Source of the DNA: Chitinophagaceae bacterium | GTDB taxonomy: Bacteria; Bacteroidota; Bacteroidia; Chitinophagales; Chitinophagaceae | Direction of reading: 5' to 3' | DNA length: 34,979 nucleotides | Assembly (NCBI GenBank): GCA_014879545.1 | Contig: JACSRV010000129.1 | Coordinates: forward strand, 1 to 34,979 | In this document: positions 28,752-34,979 of the stretch, in pieces | How the letters are laid out: every line of letters begins with the position of its first letter | Position numbering within the stretch: position 1 is the first letter of the stretch | Translations under genes and position numbers: made by a program | The notes under the pieces: generated by a model | Seen by the model: the letters and a program-made list of their open reading frames with translations, nothing else | Told to the model about the DNA's origin: nothing | Database searches by the model: none

Positions 28752-28781
28752 ACTAACTGAAACCTTCCTTTCACTAACTGC
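28752..28781 (-). promoter_or_regulatory. LytTR operator pair facing right
   Basis: On the minus strand, TCAGTTAGT (28752-28760, 9/9) and GCAGTTAGT (28773-28781, 8/9) lie 21 bp apart. The pair mirrors the left pair. The proximal copy is again exactly 25 bp from a perfect -7 box (28807-28814) that points right. The outer flanks extend the symmetry: the 13-mer at 28690-28702 is the exact reverse complement of 28766-28778. Confidence 0.75.
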
Positions 28782-28806
28782 CTGCCCCAACTACCCAAAC
28801 AGCAGG

Positions 28807-28814
28807 TACTTTTG
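28807..28814 (+). promoter_or_regulatory. -7 box of the divergent transcript
   Basis: TACTTTTG, a perfect TAnnTTTG match on the plus strand, without a -33 element. No protein gene follows in this direction before the terminator at 28985. Confidence 0.65.
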
Positions 28815-28819
28815 GATCA

Positions 28820-29011
28820 AGAACTGGCTTTTACCTCTCAAAACCCGACAGCAGGTAATTTGAAGAACGATCTGAACAACTGAAGAATAATAGCTGTACC
28901 TGTAAAATGCCGGTTTACGCTTGCCGATACCAAGCCCCTTATAACCGGCACACAGGTGCGTCTATCCCTGTGCAAACTGAAATGAACCGCCGTTGAGGCG
29001 GTTTGTTTTTT
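28820..29011 (+). ncRNA. Candidate regulatory RNA divergent from the two-component operon
   Basis: Bounded by the right-facing -7 box and a terminator, this gives a transcript of about 190 nt. Possible stems are TGCCGGTT (28908-28915) with AACCGGCA (28943-28950), extended by ACCTGT (28898-28903) with ACAGGT (28952-28957). A competing stem, CACAGG (28951-28956) with CCTGTG (28967-28972), cannot form together with that extension. The only ATG-started frame of note (28907-28996, 29 codons) runs into the terminator stem and has no known likeness. A short coding RNA cannot be excluded. Confidence 0.5.
28985..29011 (+). terminator. Terminator of the divergent transcript
   Basis: AACCGCC/GGCGGTT stem with a GTTGA loop, followed by GTTTTTTGT on the plus strand only. 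Its polarity shows that something is transcribed rightwards in this gap, because the flanking genes are both on the minus strand. Confidence 0.82.
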
Positions 29012-29021
29012 GTGTAAAGTG

Positions 29022-29333
29022 TCAGATACCGGATGCCACATATGCCGCCGCCTTTGCTGCAAGCGCAGACCACAAACCGGCATGCGCGACGGGCACCTGC
29101 ACCCACTCCTTCATAGGCCTTCCCTTTCCCGAGGGGTCAAAGAGTTTCGCACCGGTCAGTGAAAGTGCTTTTGCGTGGTCGGCACCGGTGAGCTTAAAGG
29201 CAGTTTCCTGCTGAAAGAAGCAAACAAATGCCTTGCCGCCTATCTTATAGCAAGGTTTACCAAACATCTGGCTCGCCACTGCTTCTTTCACTTTAGAAGC
29301 GGCCGCGTTGTATAGTTGCTCTTCGTTCGTCAT
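29022..29333 (-). CDS. TfoX N-terminal domain protein
   Basis: A 103-residue protein consisting only of the TfoX/Sxy N-terminal domain, seen in QMFGKPCYKIGGKAFVCFFQQETAFKLTG and in KLFDPSGKGRPMKEWVQVP. Full-length TfoX activates competence genes in gamma-proteobacteria; short single-domain homologues such as this one are widespread in Bacteroidota and have no established role. The ATG overlaps the stop of the upstream EamA gene by 4 bp (ATGA), so translation is coupled. The open frame extends upstream but only through the transporter gene. Confidence 0.85.
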   Translation of the reverse strand: MTNEEQLYNAAASKVKEAVASQMFGKPCYKIGGKAFVCFFQQETAFKLTGADHAKALSLTGAKLFDPSGKGRPMKEWVQVPVAHAGLWSALAAKAAAYVASGI

Positions 29334-30238
29334 CGGTCTGTGCTTTTTGAAGGTGTCCGCCTTTTGTTCATAATATACACTGCCGCTATCCCCAGCACCC
29401 CGCCAATTGCAGTGTGGGCCTTTATGTGCTCGCCAAGTAATAACCAAGACGAAACCGACGCGCATAACGGTACCAGAAATATGAAACTGCTTGCCTTTTC
29501 GGCCCCCAACTTGGTGGTAACATAAAAATACATCGTGGTGGCTCCGGCGGTGACTATGGCACTGGAGAAGAACAGATTGCCCCAGAAAACCGGATCGTGG
29601 ATCTGAATGGCATGCCTGAACTCTGCCGCATCTGCCAGTGGCAGCATACAAAGAAACGTAACAAGGTATTGCCAGAGGCTGAAGCCAAGGGAAGAACCAT
29701 AACGGCCACCTTTGGAGGTGAACTTACTCATGACCGCCCATGTGAATGCGGCAAAGAGAAAGTACAGGTTGCCGCTATCCAGCAACGATGAGGTGTTGCT
29801 CCACAACTGCAAGAGTACCACCCCGGCGATGATACCTACTGCAAGCCCGGCACCCTCGCGCCCTGTGGGCCGGCGACGATCGAGCGCCAAACCAAGCACA
29901 TAGGCCATTAACGGGTTCATGATAGTGACCAGAACTCCACCGGCACCGGGCGAACCCGTCTTCAGCCCCTTGTAAAAGAGGTAGCTATAGACAGAAAGCA
30001 ACAATCCTGCAGTGGCAACTACCGGAATGCCTTTGCGCTGTAACCCGAAACTTGTGCGTGTTGCCAGCAAGATCAGCACCATACTGATGAGCACAATAGC
30101 ATAGCGATATACTGAGAAGTTGATGGCCGAGCAGTAACCGCTCAGCACCTTGCCCGATGGCCAGCTAAGTCCCCAAAGGAACATACTGACAACGATACCG
30201 GCTACAAGCCAAACCTCGGACGACTGTTTTTGCTGCAT
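29330..30238 (-). CDS. EamA family transporter (DMT superfamily)
   Basis: A 302-residue inner-membrane protein with about ten transmembrane helices forming two EamA repeats (WLVAGIVVSMFLWGLSWPSGK at the first; NLYFLFAAFTWAVMSKF at the second). The second half ends in EKASSFIFLVPLCASVSSWLLLGE, typical of drug/metabolite exporters. The substrate is unknown. The start at 30238 (MQQKQSSEVW) is preferred because a 7/8 -7 box (AATCTTTG on the minus strand, 30267-30274) lies between it and the upstream in-frame ATG at 30310. It is the first gene of a two-gene operon with the TfoX-domain gene. Confidence 0.92.
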   Translation of the reverse strand: MQQKQSSEVWLVAGIVVSMFLWGLSWPSGKVLSGYCSAINFSVYRYAIVLISMVLILLATRTSFGLQRKGIPVVATAGLLLSVYSYLFYKGLKTGSPGAGGVLVTIMNPLMAYVLGLALDRRRPTGREGAGLAVGIIAGVVLLQLWSNTSSLLDSGNLYFLFAAFTWAVMSKFTSKGGRYGSSLGFSLWQYLVTFLCMLPLADAAEFRHAIQIHDPVFWGNLFFSSAIVTAGATTMYFYVTTKLGAEKASSFIFLVPLCASVSSWLLLGEHIKAHTAIGGVLGIAAVYIMNKRRTPSKSTDR

Positions 30239-30266
30239 TGATTGAAGTGAAACCGCGTGCAATCTA

Positions 30267-30274
30267 CAAAGATT
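30267..30274 (-). promoter_or_regulatory. -7 box of the EamA-TfoX operon
   Basis: AATCTTTG on the minus strand matches 7 of 8 positions of TAnnTTTG. The leader would be about 22 nt. Confidence 0.45.
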
Positions 30275-30418
30275 CGCAGGAGCTACGGGTATTTGCCCCG
30301 ACGCAGACACAGAAGCGGCACTAAACTTTAACAGCCAAAATATCCAAAAACCTGCTAAATTGTGCTTGTATTAGCCGGGGCGATCAATAGCCGGCCATCA
30401 TAAACAACAATAATATTT

Positions 30419-30928
30419 ATGAAGCATCTCCTTCTATTCGTTTTTTCCGCCATCCTGTTCGCCTCCGCACCCGCGTTTGCGCAAACACATACTGAAGGTG
30501 GCCTGGAGTGGTACACAGACCTGATGCAAGCCCAGGAAAAATCGAAAGCGACAAACAAGCCTATATTCGGATTCTTTACCGGCAGCGACTGGTGCGGCTG
30601 GTGCCATAAACTGCAGAGGGATGTATTTGCCAAGCCTGCATTTGTAAAGTGGGCAAAGGAAAAAGTGATTCTGCTGGAACTCGACTTCCCGAGGCGCAAA
30701 CAACTTTCTCCGGAGCTGATGCAGCAGAACAACAGCCTGCAGCAGGCCTTCAGGGTGCAGGGCTACCCAACTATCTGGATGTTCACAATGGAAAAAGACA
30801 AAGCAACACCCAACATGAATATCAACCCGCTTGGTTCACTCGGCTATCCATCGGGTGCTGAGCCGGGCAAGGAAGAGGTGAAATTTCTGGGCGAAGCCAA
30901 CAATATTCTGTCTAAGAAGCAGGGATAA
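30419..30928 (+). CDS. Periplasmic thioredoxin-like protein
   Basis: A 169-residue exported protein with signal peptide MKHLLLFVFSAILFASAPAFA and a thioredoxin fold. The active-site motif is CGWC (C59, C62) in SDWCGWCHKLQ, and the cis-proline is P117 in VQGYPTIWMF. It resembles the Thioredoxin_7 group with the DW-CGWC signature, thought to act as a thiol-disulfide reductant or isomerase in the cell envelope. The redox partner is unknown. The stop codon begins an inverted repeat, and the P-type ATPase gene follows 39 bp later on the same strand, so co-transcription is possible. Confidence 0.92.
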   Translation: MKHLLLFVFSAILFASAPAFAQTHTEGGLEWYTDLMQAQEKSKATNKPIFGFFTGSDWCGWCHKLQRDVFAKPAFVKWAKEKVILLELDFPRRKQLSPELMQQNNSLQQAFRVQGYPTIWMFTMEKDKATPNMNINPLGSLGYPSGAEPGKEEVKFLGEANNILSKKQG

Positions 30929-30944
30929 CAAGAAAATCTTGTTA
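30926..30944. other. Inverted repeat between thioredoxin and ATPase genes
   Basis: TAACAAGA and TCTTGTTA with a three-base AAA spacer, starting on the thioredoxin stop codon. It lacks a T-run, so it could be a weak attenuator, an mRNA-stabilising hairpin or an operator for the ATPase gene. Confidence 0.5.
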
Positions 30945-30967
30945 GTCACCGCACCACCTTACCGTGA

Positions 30968-33478
30968 GTGAGCGAGCGCACTACAATACAGGGACTTTCG
31001 GCAGAAGACGCCAAACGCCGGCTCACCGAGCATGGGTACAACGAGTTGCCCTCGGCCAAACCTAAAACGGTATTCCATATTGCATTGGAGGTAGTGAAGG
31101 AACCTATGTTCCTGTTGCTGCTGGCATGCGGTGTGCTCTACGTGATACTTGGCGACCATCGCGAAGGTGTCATCCTCCTCTCCACCACATTCATCATCAT
31201 CTACATCACCTTCTATCAGCACCGCAAAACAGAAAAAGCACTCGAAGCATTGCGTAAACTATCTACACCACGTGTGCTGGTGATACGCGATGGCAATGAG
31301 GTGCGCATACCCGGCAGGGAGCTGGTGCCCGGCGATGTGATGATACTGCACGAGGGTGACAGGATAGGTGCAGACGCTACCGTGCTGGATGCTAAAAACC
31401 TTACAGTTGATGAGTCGTTGCTGACCGGCGAATCGGTGGCGGTACGCAAGCAGAACTTTGCAACACAGCCCGATGACAACGGGCGTGTATTCAGCGGAAC
31501 GCTGGTGACACAAGGCAGGGGACTGGCAACCGTCACCGAAACGGGCGTACATACCCAGTTTGGCAAGATAGGAGCTTCGCTGCACGGAATTGTGACCACC
31601 GAAACACGGCTGCAGCAGGAAATGAAACGCCTGATCCGCAACCTATTCATTATCGGCATTGTACTTAGCATTACTGTGGTGCTGGCCTTCTACCTTTCAG
31701 GCACACCATTCATAAAAGCGTTGCTGAATGGTCTGGCGTCGGCAATGGCTATATTGCCTGAGGAGTTTCCGGTGGTGCTCACTGTATTCCTGACGTTGGG
31801 TGCGTGGCGCCTTTCCAAAAAAAACGTTCTCACCCGCAAGCCGTCGGCTATTGAAACACTGGGGTCTGCTACAGTGCTGTGTACCGACAAGACCGGCACC
31901 ATAACACAGAACAAAATGGAAGTGGTAGCGATCTATGATGGTCGTGCAACTTATAGCCGCAGTGAACTTCAGGGAACGGAGGCTATCCGACCGATCGTTG
32001 TGACCGCACATGCTGCTACTCACCCCGACTCTATAGACCCCATGGAGAAGGCAATAATAGATAGCTACAACCAACATGCGCCCGGAACACTCAGTTCAAC
32101 GTTTGTAAAAGAATATCCGCTGAGCAAAGAGCTGATGGCCATGACCATTGTGCGGCAACACGCCGATGGTAGCCGGTACGCGTACGCCAAGGGAGCACCC
32201 GAGGCCATCTTTGCGCTGTGCAACCTATCGCCCGCGGAACGCGAGCATCATTCCGGCACACTTAATTCACTTGCCGGGCAAGCCTTCAGGGTACTGGGCA
32301 TTGCAGATGCACCTGTGCCGGCTGACGCGCTACCCGAATCGGCTATGGACCTCGGACTGCAATTCAAAGGCTTTCTGGCGCTTGAAGATCCTATACGACC
32401 CGAGGTGCCTGAGGCGGTGGCACAATGCGGCCGGGCAGGTATACGCGTCATCATGATCACCGGCGACTATCCATCTACTGCACGCAGCATAGGTGACCAG
32501 ATAGGGCTGCCCCACAATGGCACAGTGGTGACCGGCAAGGAAATTGCCGACATGAGCGACGATGAACTGAACCACGCCATAGGGAACGTGAGCATCTTTG
32601 CCCGCGTGATACCCGACCAGAAACTACGCATTGTGCAGGCGCTGAAAGCCAATGGCGATGTGGTGGCCATGACCGGCGATGGTGTGAACGACGCCCCCGC
32701 ACTAAAGGCCGCCGACATAGGCATAGCCATGGGCGGCAAGGGCACCGATGTGGCCCGAGAGGCTTCTTCGCTGGTGCTGCTCGACGACAATTTTGTGTCC
32801 ATTGTATCTGCAATCCGCATGGGCCGCAGGATCTTCGACAATCTGCAAAAGGCCATGTCCTACATACTGGCCATACATGTACCTATTGTGGGCCTTACCC
32901 TGCTGCCGGCGTTTGTAACGTCCATGCCGGTTCTGCTGATGCCGCTGCACATTGTGTTCATGGAGTTACTGATAGACCCGGCCTGCTCTATTGCGTTCGA
33001 ATATGAGCAGGAAGAGCGCAACATTATGGACCGCCCGCCACGTGACCCCAACGAGCAATTCTTTGGCTCACGGCGCATAATCGCCAGTGTTGTGCGCGGC
33101 ATCATGCTATTGATAATGGTGGTGAGTATCTTTTATCTTTCGTTAAATGAAGGCCACCCCGAAGCAGAGGCAAGATCCATCACCTTCACCGCGCTCATCA
33201 TCGGGAACATGGCCCTTATTCTTACGAGCCTTTCTCAATCAAGATCTTTTCTGGCTGTGTTCACAGAGAAGAACTATGCAGTACTGATCGTGTTGGGGCT
33301 GGCATTTGCGGTTCTTGTTGCGGTGGTGTCTGTTCCTGCAATGCAGTCTGTTTTCTCGTTCAGTTTCCCTGGCTTCAGACACTTCCTTACCTCCATAGCG
33401 GGCGCAGGTGTCATGCTACTTATCTTCGAATTGGCAAAGCTCGTGCGATTGCGTAAGGCTGCATCGTCGCATAAATGA
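30968..33478 (+). CDS. Cation-translocating P-type ATPase, PEEFP subgroup
   Basis: An 836-residue membrane pump with a P2-like layout: N-terminal cation ATPase domain, TGES in the actuator domain (153-156), phosphorylated D307 in DKTGTIT, nucleotide-binding domain with KGAPE, the MTGDGVNDAPALKAADIGIAMG hinge and six C-terminal membrane segments. The fourth membrane segment has PEEFP (264-268) instead of the PEGLP of SERCA-type calcium pumps, and the sixth has ELLIDPACS instead of NLVTDG. These residues usually form the ion site, so calcium specificity should not be assumed. It has no heavy-metal-binding domain or CPC motif. The start is GTG; no ATG suits the conserved N-terminus. Confidence 0.92.
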   Translation: MSERTTIQGLSAEDAKRRLTEHGYNELPSAKPKTVFHIALEVVKEPMFLLLLACGVLYVILGDHREGVILLSTTFIIIYITFYQHRKTEKALEALRKLSTPRVLVIRDGNEVRIPGRELVPGDVMILHEGDRIGADATVLDAKNLTVDESLLTGESVAVRKQNFATQPDDNGRVFSGTLVTQGRGLATVTETGVHTQFGKIGASLHGIVTTETRLQQEMKRLIRNLFIIGIVLSITVVLAFYLSGTPFIKALLNGLASAMAILPEEFPVVLTVFLTLGAWRLSKKNVLTRKPSAIETLGSATVLCTDKTGTITQNKMEVVAIYDGRATYSRSELQGTEAIRPIVVTAHAATHPDSIDPMEKAIIDSYNQHAPGTLSSTFVKEYPLSKELMAMTIVRQHADGSRYAYAKGAPEAIFALCNLSPAEREHHSGTLNSLAGQAFRVLGIADAPVPADALPESAMDLGLQFKGFLALEDPIRPEVPEAVAQCGRAGIRVIMITGDYPSTARSIGDQIGLPHNGTVVTGKEIADMSDDELNHAIGNVSIFARVIPDQKLRIVQALKANGDVVAMTGDGVNDAPALKAADIGIAMGGKGTDVAREASSLVLLDDNFVSIVSAIRMGRRIFDNLQKAMSYILAIHVPIVGLTLLPAFVTSMPVLLMPLHIVFMELLIDPACSIAFEYEQEERNIMDRPPRDPNEQFFGSRRIIASVVRGIMLLIMVVSIFYLSLNEGHPEAEARSITFTALIIGNMALILTSLSQSRSFLAVFTEKNYAVLIVLGLAFAVLVAVVSVPAMQSVFSFSFPGFRHFLTSIAGAGVMLLIFELAKLVRLRKAASSHK

Positions 33479-33507
33479 TCGCTGACTACCGGTCACTGTT
33501 CCTGTTG

Positions 33508-33515
33508 TAATATTG
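33508..33515 (+). promoter_or_regulatory. -7 box of the alpha/beta hydrolase gene
   Basis: TAATATTG matches 7 of 8 positions of TAnnTTTG and ends 10 bases before the ATG. Confidence 0.4.
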
Positions 33516-33525
33516 CAACCGGAAA

Positions 33526-34308
33526 ATGACACAACACACAGTAGTTAACGGGATAAAGATCGCCATCAATCATGTGGTACAACATGTGGCCAGACCCACA
33601 GTTGTTTTCCTGCACGACTCGCTGGGCTGTATACAACTGTGGCGCGATTTCCCGCTGCAACTTGCCACCGCCACCAACTGCAACTTCCTGGTCTATGACC
33701 GGCACGGATATGGCGCATCAGACCCATTCGGGCCCGAACCGCGCGATAGCGGCTATCTGGAAAAAGAGGCCGACTTTCTCGATGCATTACTGGCGCAACT
33801 CAACATAAAACAAGCAATCCTCTTCGGCCATAGCGATGGTGGTTCTATTGCCGTTATCGCTGCTGCAAAATATCCCGCACGCATCAGGGCGGTTACATCA
33901 GAGGCTGCCCATCTTTTTGTTGAAGAGATAACACTGAACTGCATCAGAGACGCTGTGACCGCCTATGAGCAGACTGCATTGAAGAGGCGGCTGGAACGAT
34001 ACCATGGCACCAAGACAGATGCTGTCTTTTGGGCGTGGGCAGGCACCTGGCTCAATGAGGCCTACCGCAATCGGAGCATTGAACACTTTGTACCGCACAT
34101 CACCTGCCCCGTGCTGGTGATACAGGGTGTGGATGATGAGTTTGGCAGCATGAGACATGTAACCGCCATCACCAACCATACCGCTGGTCACACAGAAAGT
34201 ATGATATTAGAGAACACCGGCCATAACCCGCACCGCGAAACGCCCGAATTGGTGTTGCGGCGCTGCGTCAGTTTCATAGAAGAACATGCCTTACGCGAAA
34301 GGCCATAA
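33526..34308 (+). CDS. Alpha/beta hydrolase
   Basis: A 260-residue cytoplasmic hydrolase. The oxyanion-hole region is VVFLHDSLG and the nucleophile elbow is GHSDGG (S103). The acid is D203 or D204 in QGVDDEFG and the histidine is H233 in NTGHNPH, giving a complete triad. The lid region contains FWAWAGTWLNEAYRNRSIEHFVPHITCPVLVIQG. It resembles carboxylesterase-like or meta-cleavage-product hydrolase-like proteins, but the substrate is not predictable. The frame ends just before the first copy of a 75-bp repeat whose hairpin may also end this transcript. Confidence 0.88.
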   Translation: MTQHTVVNGIKIAINHVVQHVARPTVVFLHDSLGCIQLWRDFPLQLATATNCNFLVYDRHGYGASDPFGPEPRDSGYLEKEADFLDALLAQLNIKQAILFGHSDGGSIAVIAAAKYPARIRAVTSEAAHLFVEEITLNCIRDAVTAYEQTALKRRLERYHGTKTDAVFWAWAGTWLNEAYRNRSIEHFVPHITCPVLVIQGVDDEFGSMRHVTAITNHTAGHTESMILENTGHNPHRETPELVLRRCVSFIEEHALRERP

Positions 34309-34381
34309 ACGAACAGAGCCCCCCGAGGGGAGCTCTGTGTGTCGATAAGCGACGTAAATATGGACTAATGCTTCCTGAAAG
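34307..34381. repeat. 75-bp repeat, copy 1
   Basis: This copy is identical to 34672-34746 at 72 of 75 positions. Read on the minus strand it begins directly after the stop codon of the 60-residue gene and ends with a hairpin and TTCGTTT. Confidence 0.95.
34314..34337 (-). terminator. Terminator within repeat copy 1
   Basis: Ten-pair stem (CAGAGCTCCC with GGGGGCTCTG, one G-T pair) and a CTCG tetraloop on the minus strand, followed by TTCGTTT. Confidence 0.75.
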
Positions 34382-34564
34382 TTATTCTCCATTGACTTTC
34401 TTGGTTTTCTTACTCATGTGTCTTCCATTTTTTTTCCTCATTGCGTTACGCAATATGTTTATGAACGACTCATATTCCTTGAAAGCGGCAACATCCGGAG
34501 CATTCTGCGGTTGCTCATCAGTTTTTAATTCAATGAAACTCGGGTATCGTTGTACGCTTGCCAT
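34382..34564 (-). CDS. Small orphan protein, 60 residues
   Basis: A 60-residue basic protein (MASVQRYPSFIELKTDEQPQ to the Lys/Arg-rich C-terminus) that I do not recognise. The first 25 residues are mixed, the middle FKEYESFINILRNAMRKK looks helical, and the tail KKNGRHMSKKTKKVNGE is strongly positive, which would fit nucleic-acid or ribosome binding (inference). It has its own perfect -7 box at 34613-34620 and its own terminator, so it is probably a real transcription unit. The frame is open to 34663, but the added 33 residues are hydrophobic and begin upstream of the -7 box. Confidence 0.6.
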   Translation of the reverse strand: MASVQRYPSFIELKTDEQPQNAPDVAAFKEYESFINILRNAMRKKNGRHMSKKTKKVNGE

Positions 34565-34612
34565 AAGAAGTTGTTTTGGTATGATTTCAACCTGACACAA
34601 ATGAACCGATTG

Positions 34613-34620
34613 CAAAATTA
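34613..34620 (-). promoter_or_regulatory. -7 box of the orphan small gene
   Basis: TAATTTTG on the minus strand, a perfect TAnnTTTG match. It gives a leader of about 42 nt before ATG 34564 and excludes the upstream start at 34663. Confidence 0.6.
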
Positions 34621-34671
34621 GCAAAAAATACACGCATAAAACGTATACTAATACGACAACCAATTTGGAGA

Positions 34672-34746
34672 AAACGAACAGAGCCCCCCGAAGGGAGCTC
34701 TGCGTGTCGATAAGCGACGTAAATATGAACTAATGCTTCCTGAAAG
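34672..34746. repeat. 75-bp repeat, copy 2
   Basis: Second copy of the element at 34307-34381, with three substitutions. On the minus strand it lies 35 bp after the cspA stop codon and forms most of its 3' UTR. Confidence 0.95.
34679..34702 (-). terminator. Terminator of cspA within repeat copy 2
   Basis: The stem is the same ten-pair stem as in copy 1, but the loop is TTCG, giving the very stable C(UUCG)G tetraloop in RNA. The substitution falls in the loop and leaves all stem pairs intact. Confidence 0.8.
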
Positions 34747-34781
34747 AAACAGGACTCATATTTTTTCTTGCTTTCGTCTGA

Positions 34782-34976
34782 TTAGATAACGCGAACGTTA
34801 ACAGCGTTCAGACCTTTTTTACCGTTCTGCACTTCGAAAGTGACTTTGTCATTTTCGTAGATGTCGCCGCCTACCAGGCCCGATACGTGTACGAAGATGT
34901 CCTCACCACCGTTTGATGGTTTGATGAAGCCGAAGCCTTTTGTCGAATTGAAGAATTTTACTGTACCTTCTTGCAT
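34782..34976 (-). CDS. cspA: Cold-shock domain protein
   Basis: A 64-residue single-domain cold-shock protein that binds single-stranded RNA and DNA and melts RNA structure. Both RNA-binding motifs are present: RNP1 KGFGFIKP and RNP2 DIFVHVS, with the usual start [16 protein letters not shown] and end GLNAVNVRV. Length is normal for bacteria. Its promoter and leader, where cold-shock regulation often lies, are outside the window (only three bases remain upstream). Its 3' UTR carries repeat copy 2. Whether this is the cold-inducible or a constitutive paralogue cannot be told from the sequence. Confidence 0.95.
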   Translation of the reverse strand: MQEGTVKFFNSTKGFGFIKPSNGGEDIFVHVSGLVGGDIYENDKVTFEVQNGKKGLNAVNVRVI

Positions 34977-34979
34977 TTT

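Noticed and set aside
25004-29012. A true agr quorum-sensing locus
   Set aside because: There is no AgrB protease or AgrD peptide gene, and the kinase has a periplasmic propeller instead of an AgrC-type multi-span sensor. Only the operator layout is similar.
28993-29214. Plus-strand frame overlapping the TfoX-domain gene
   Set aside because: It begins inside the terminator of the candidate RNA and runs antisense to a recognised domain.

Overview
The window is ordinary chromosomal DNA of a member of the phylum Bacteroidota, most likely a Chitinophagaceae-like genus. Several things point there. Proteins carry Bacteroidota hallmarks: a type IX secretion (T9SS) C-terminal sorting domain, a propeller-type sensor kinase paired with a LytTR response regulator, a GH3/serine-hydrolase fusion, and a short GyrB without the proteobacterial insert. 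Genes are preceded by the Bacteroidota -7 element TAnnTTTG instead of a sigma70 -10 box, and Shine-Dalgarno sequences are weak or absent. No tRNA, rRNA, CRISPR array, transposase or phage gene was seen.

Layout. 1-436 is non-coding, with a small 22-bp tandem array and the gyrB promoter region. 506-3532 (+) holds gyrB, a secreted protein of unknown function and a DciA-like DUF721 gene. 3525-4303 (-) is a coupled gcvH-VanZ pair, followed by a divergent aminopeptidase P gene. 5878-12452 (-) carries a GH3 N-acetylglucosaminidase/serine hydrolase and a 14-repeat Ig-like (BIG2) T9SS-exported protein. 12660-15404 holds ribD (+) and an aldehyde dehydrogenase of the muconic-semialdehyde type (-). 15654-18466 holds an Ala-rich lipoprotein (+), an M28 metallopeptidase with PDZ domain (-) and scpB (-). 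18697-24965 (+) holds hemN, polA, an aldo/keto reductase and an AraC regulator. 25004-28642 (-) is a two-component operon. 29022-30238 (-) is a coupled EamA-TfoX pair. 30419-34308 (+) holds a periplasmic thioredoxin-like protein, a P-type ATPase and an alpha/beta hydrolase. 34382-34976 (-) holds a 60-residue orphan protein and cspA.

The most interesting signal is the 360-bp gap upstream of the two-component operon (28643-29021). It contains four copies of the LytTR 9-mer (consensus [TA][AC][CA]GTTN[AG][TG]) arranged as two inverted pairs. Repeats within each pair are exactly 21 bp apart, and each pair stands exactly 25 bp from a perfect TAnnTTTG box. One box faces the kinase operon. The other faces right and has no protein gene in front of it, only a structured stretch of about 190 nt that ends in a rho-independent terminator. 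The layout recalls the P2/P3 region of the staphylococcal agr locus, where a LytTR regulator drives its own operon and a divergent regulatory RNA. No homology to agr is implied.

Other notable signals are a 75-bp duplicated 3'-UTR/terminator module behind both cspA and the orphan small gene, several genes whose -7 box lies only 4-6 nt before the start codon (possible leaderless mRNAs), and promoter positions that settle otherwise ambiguous start codons.
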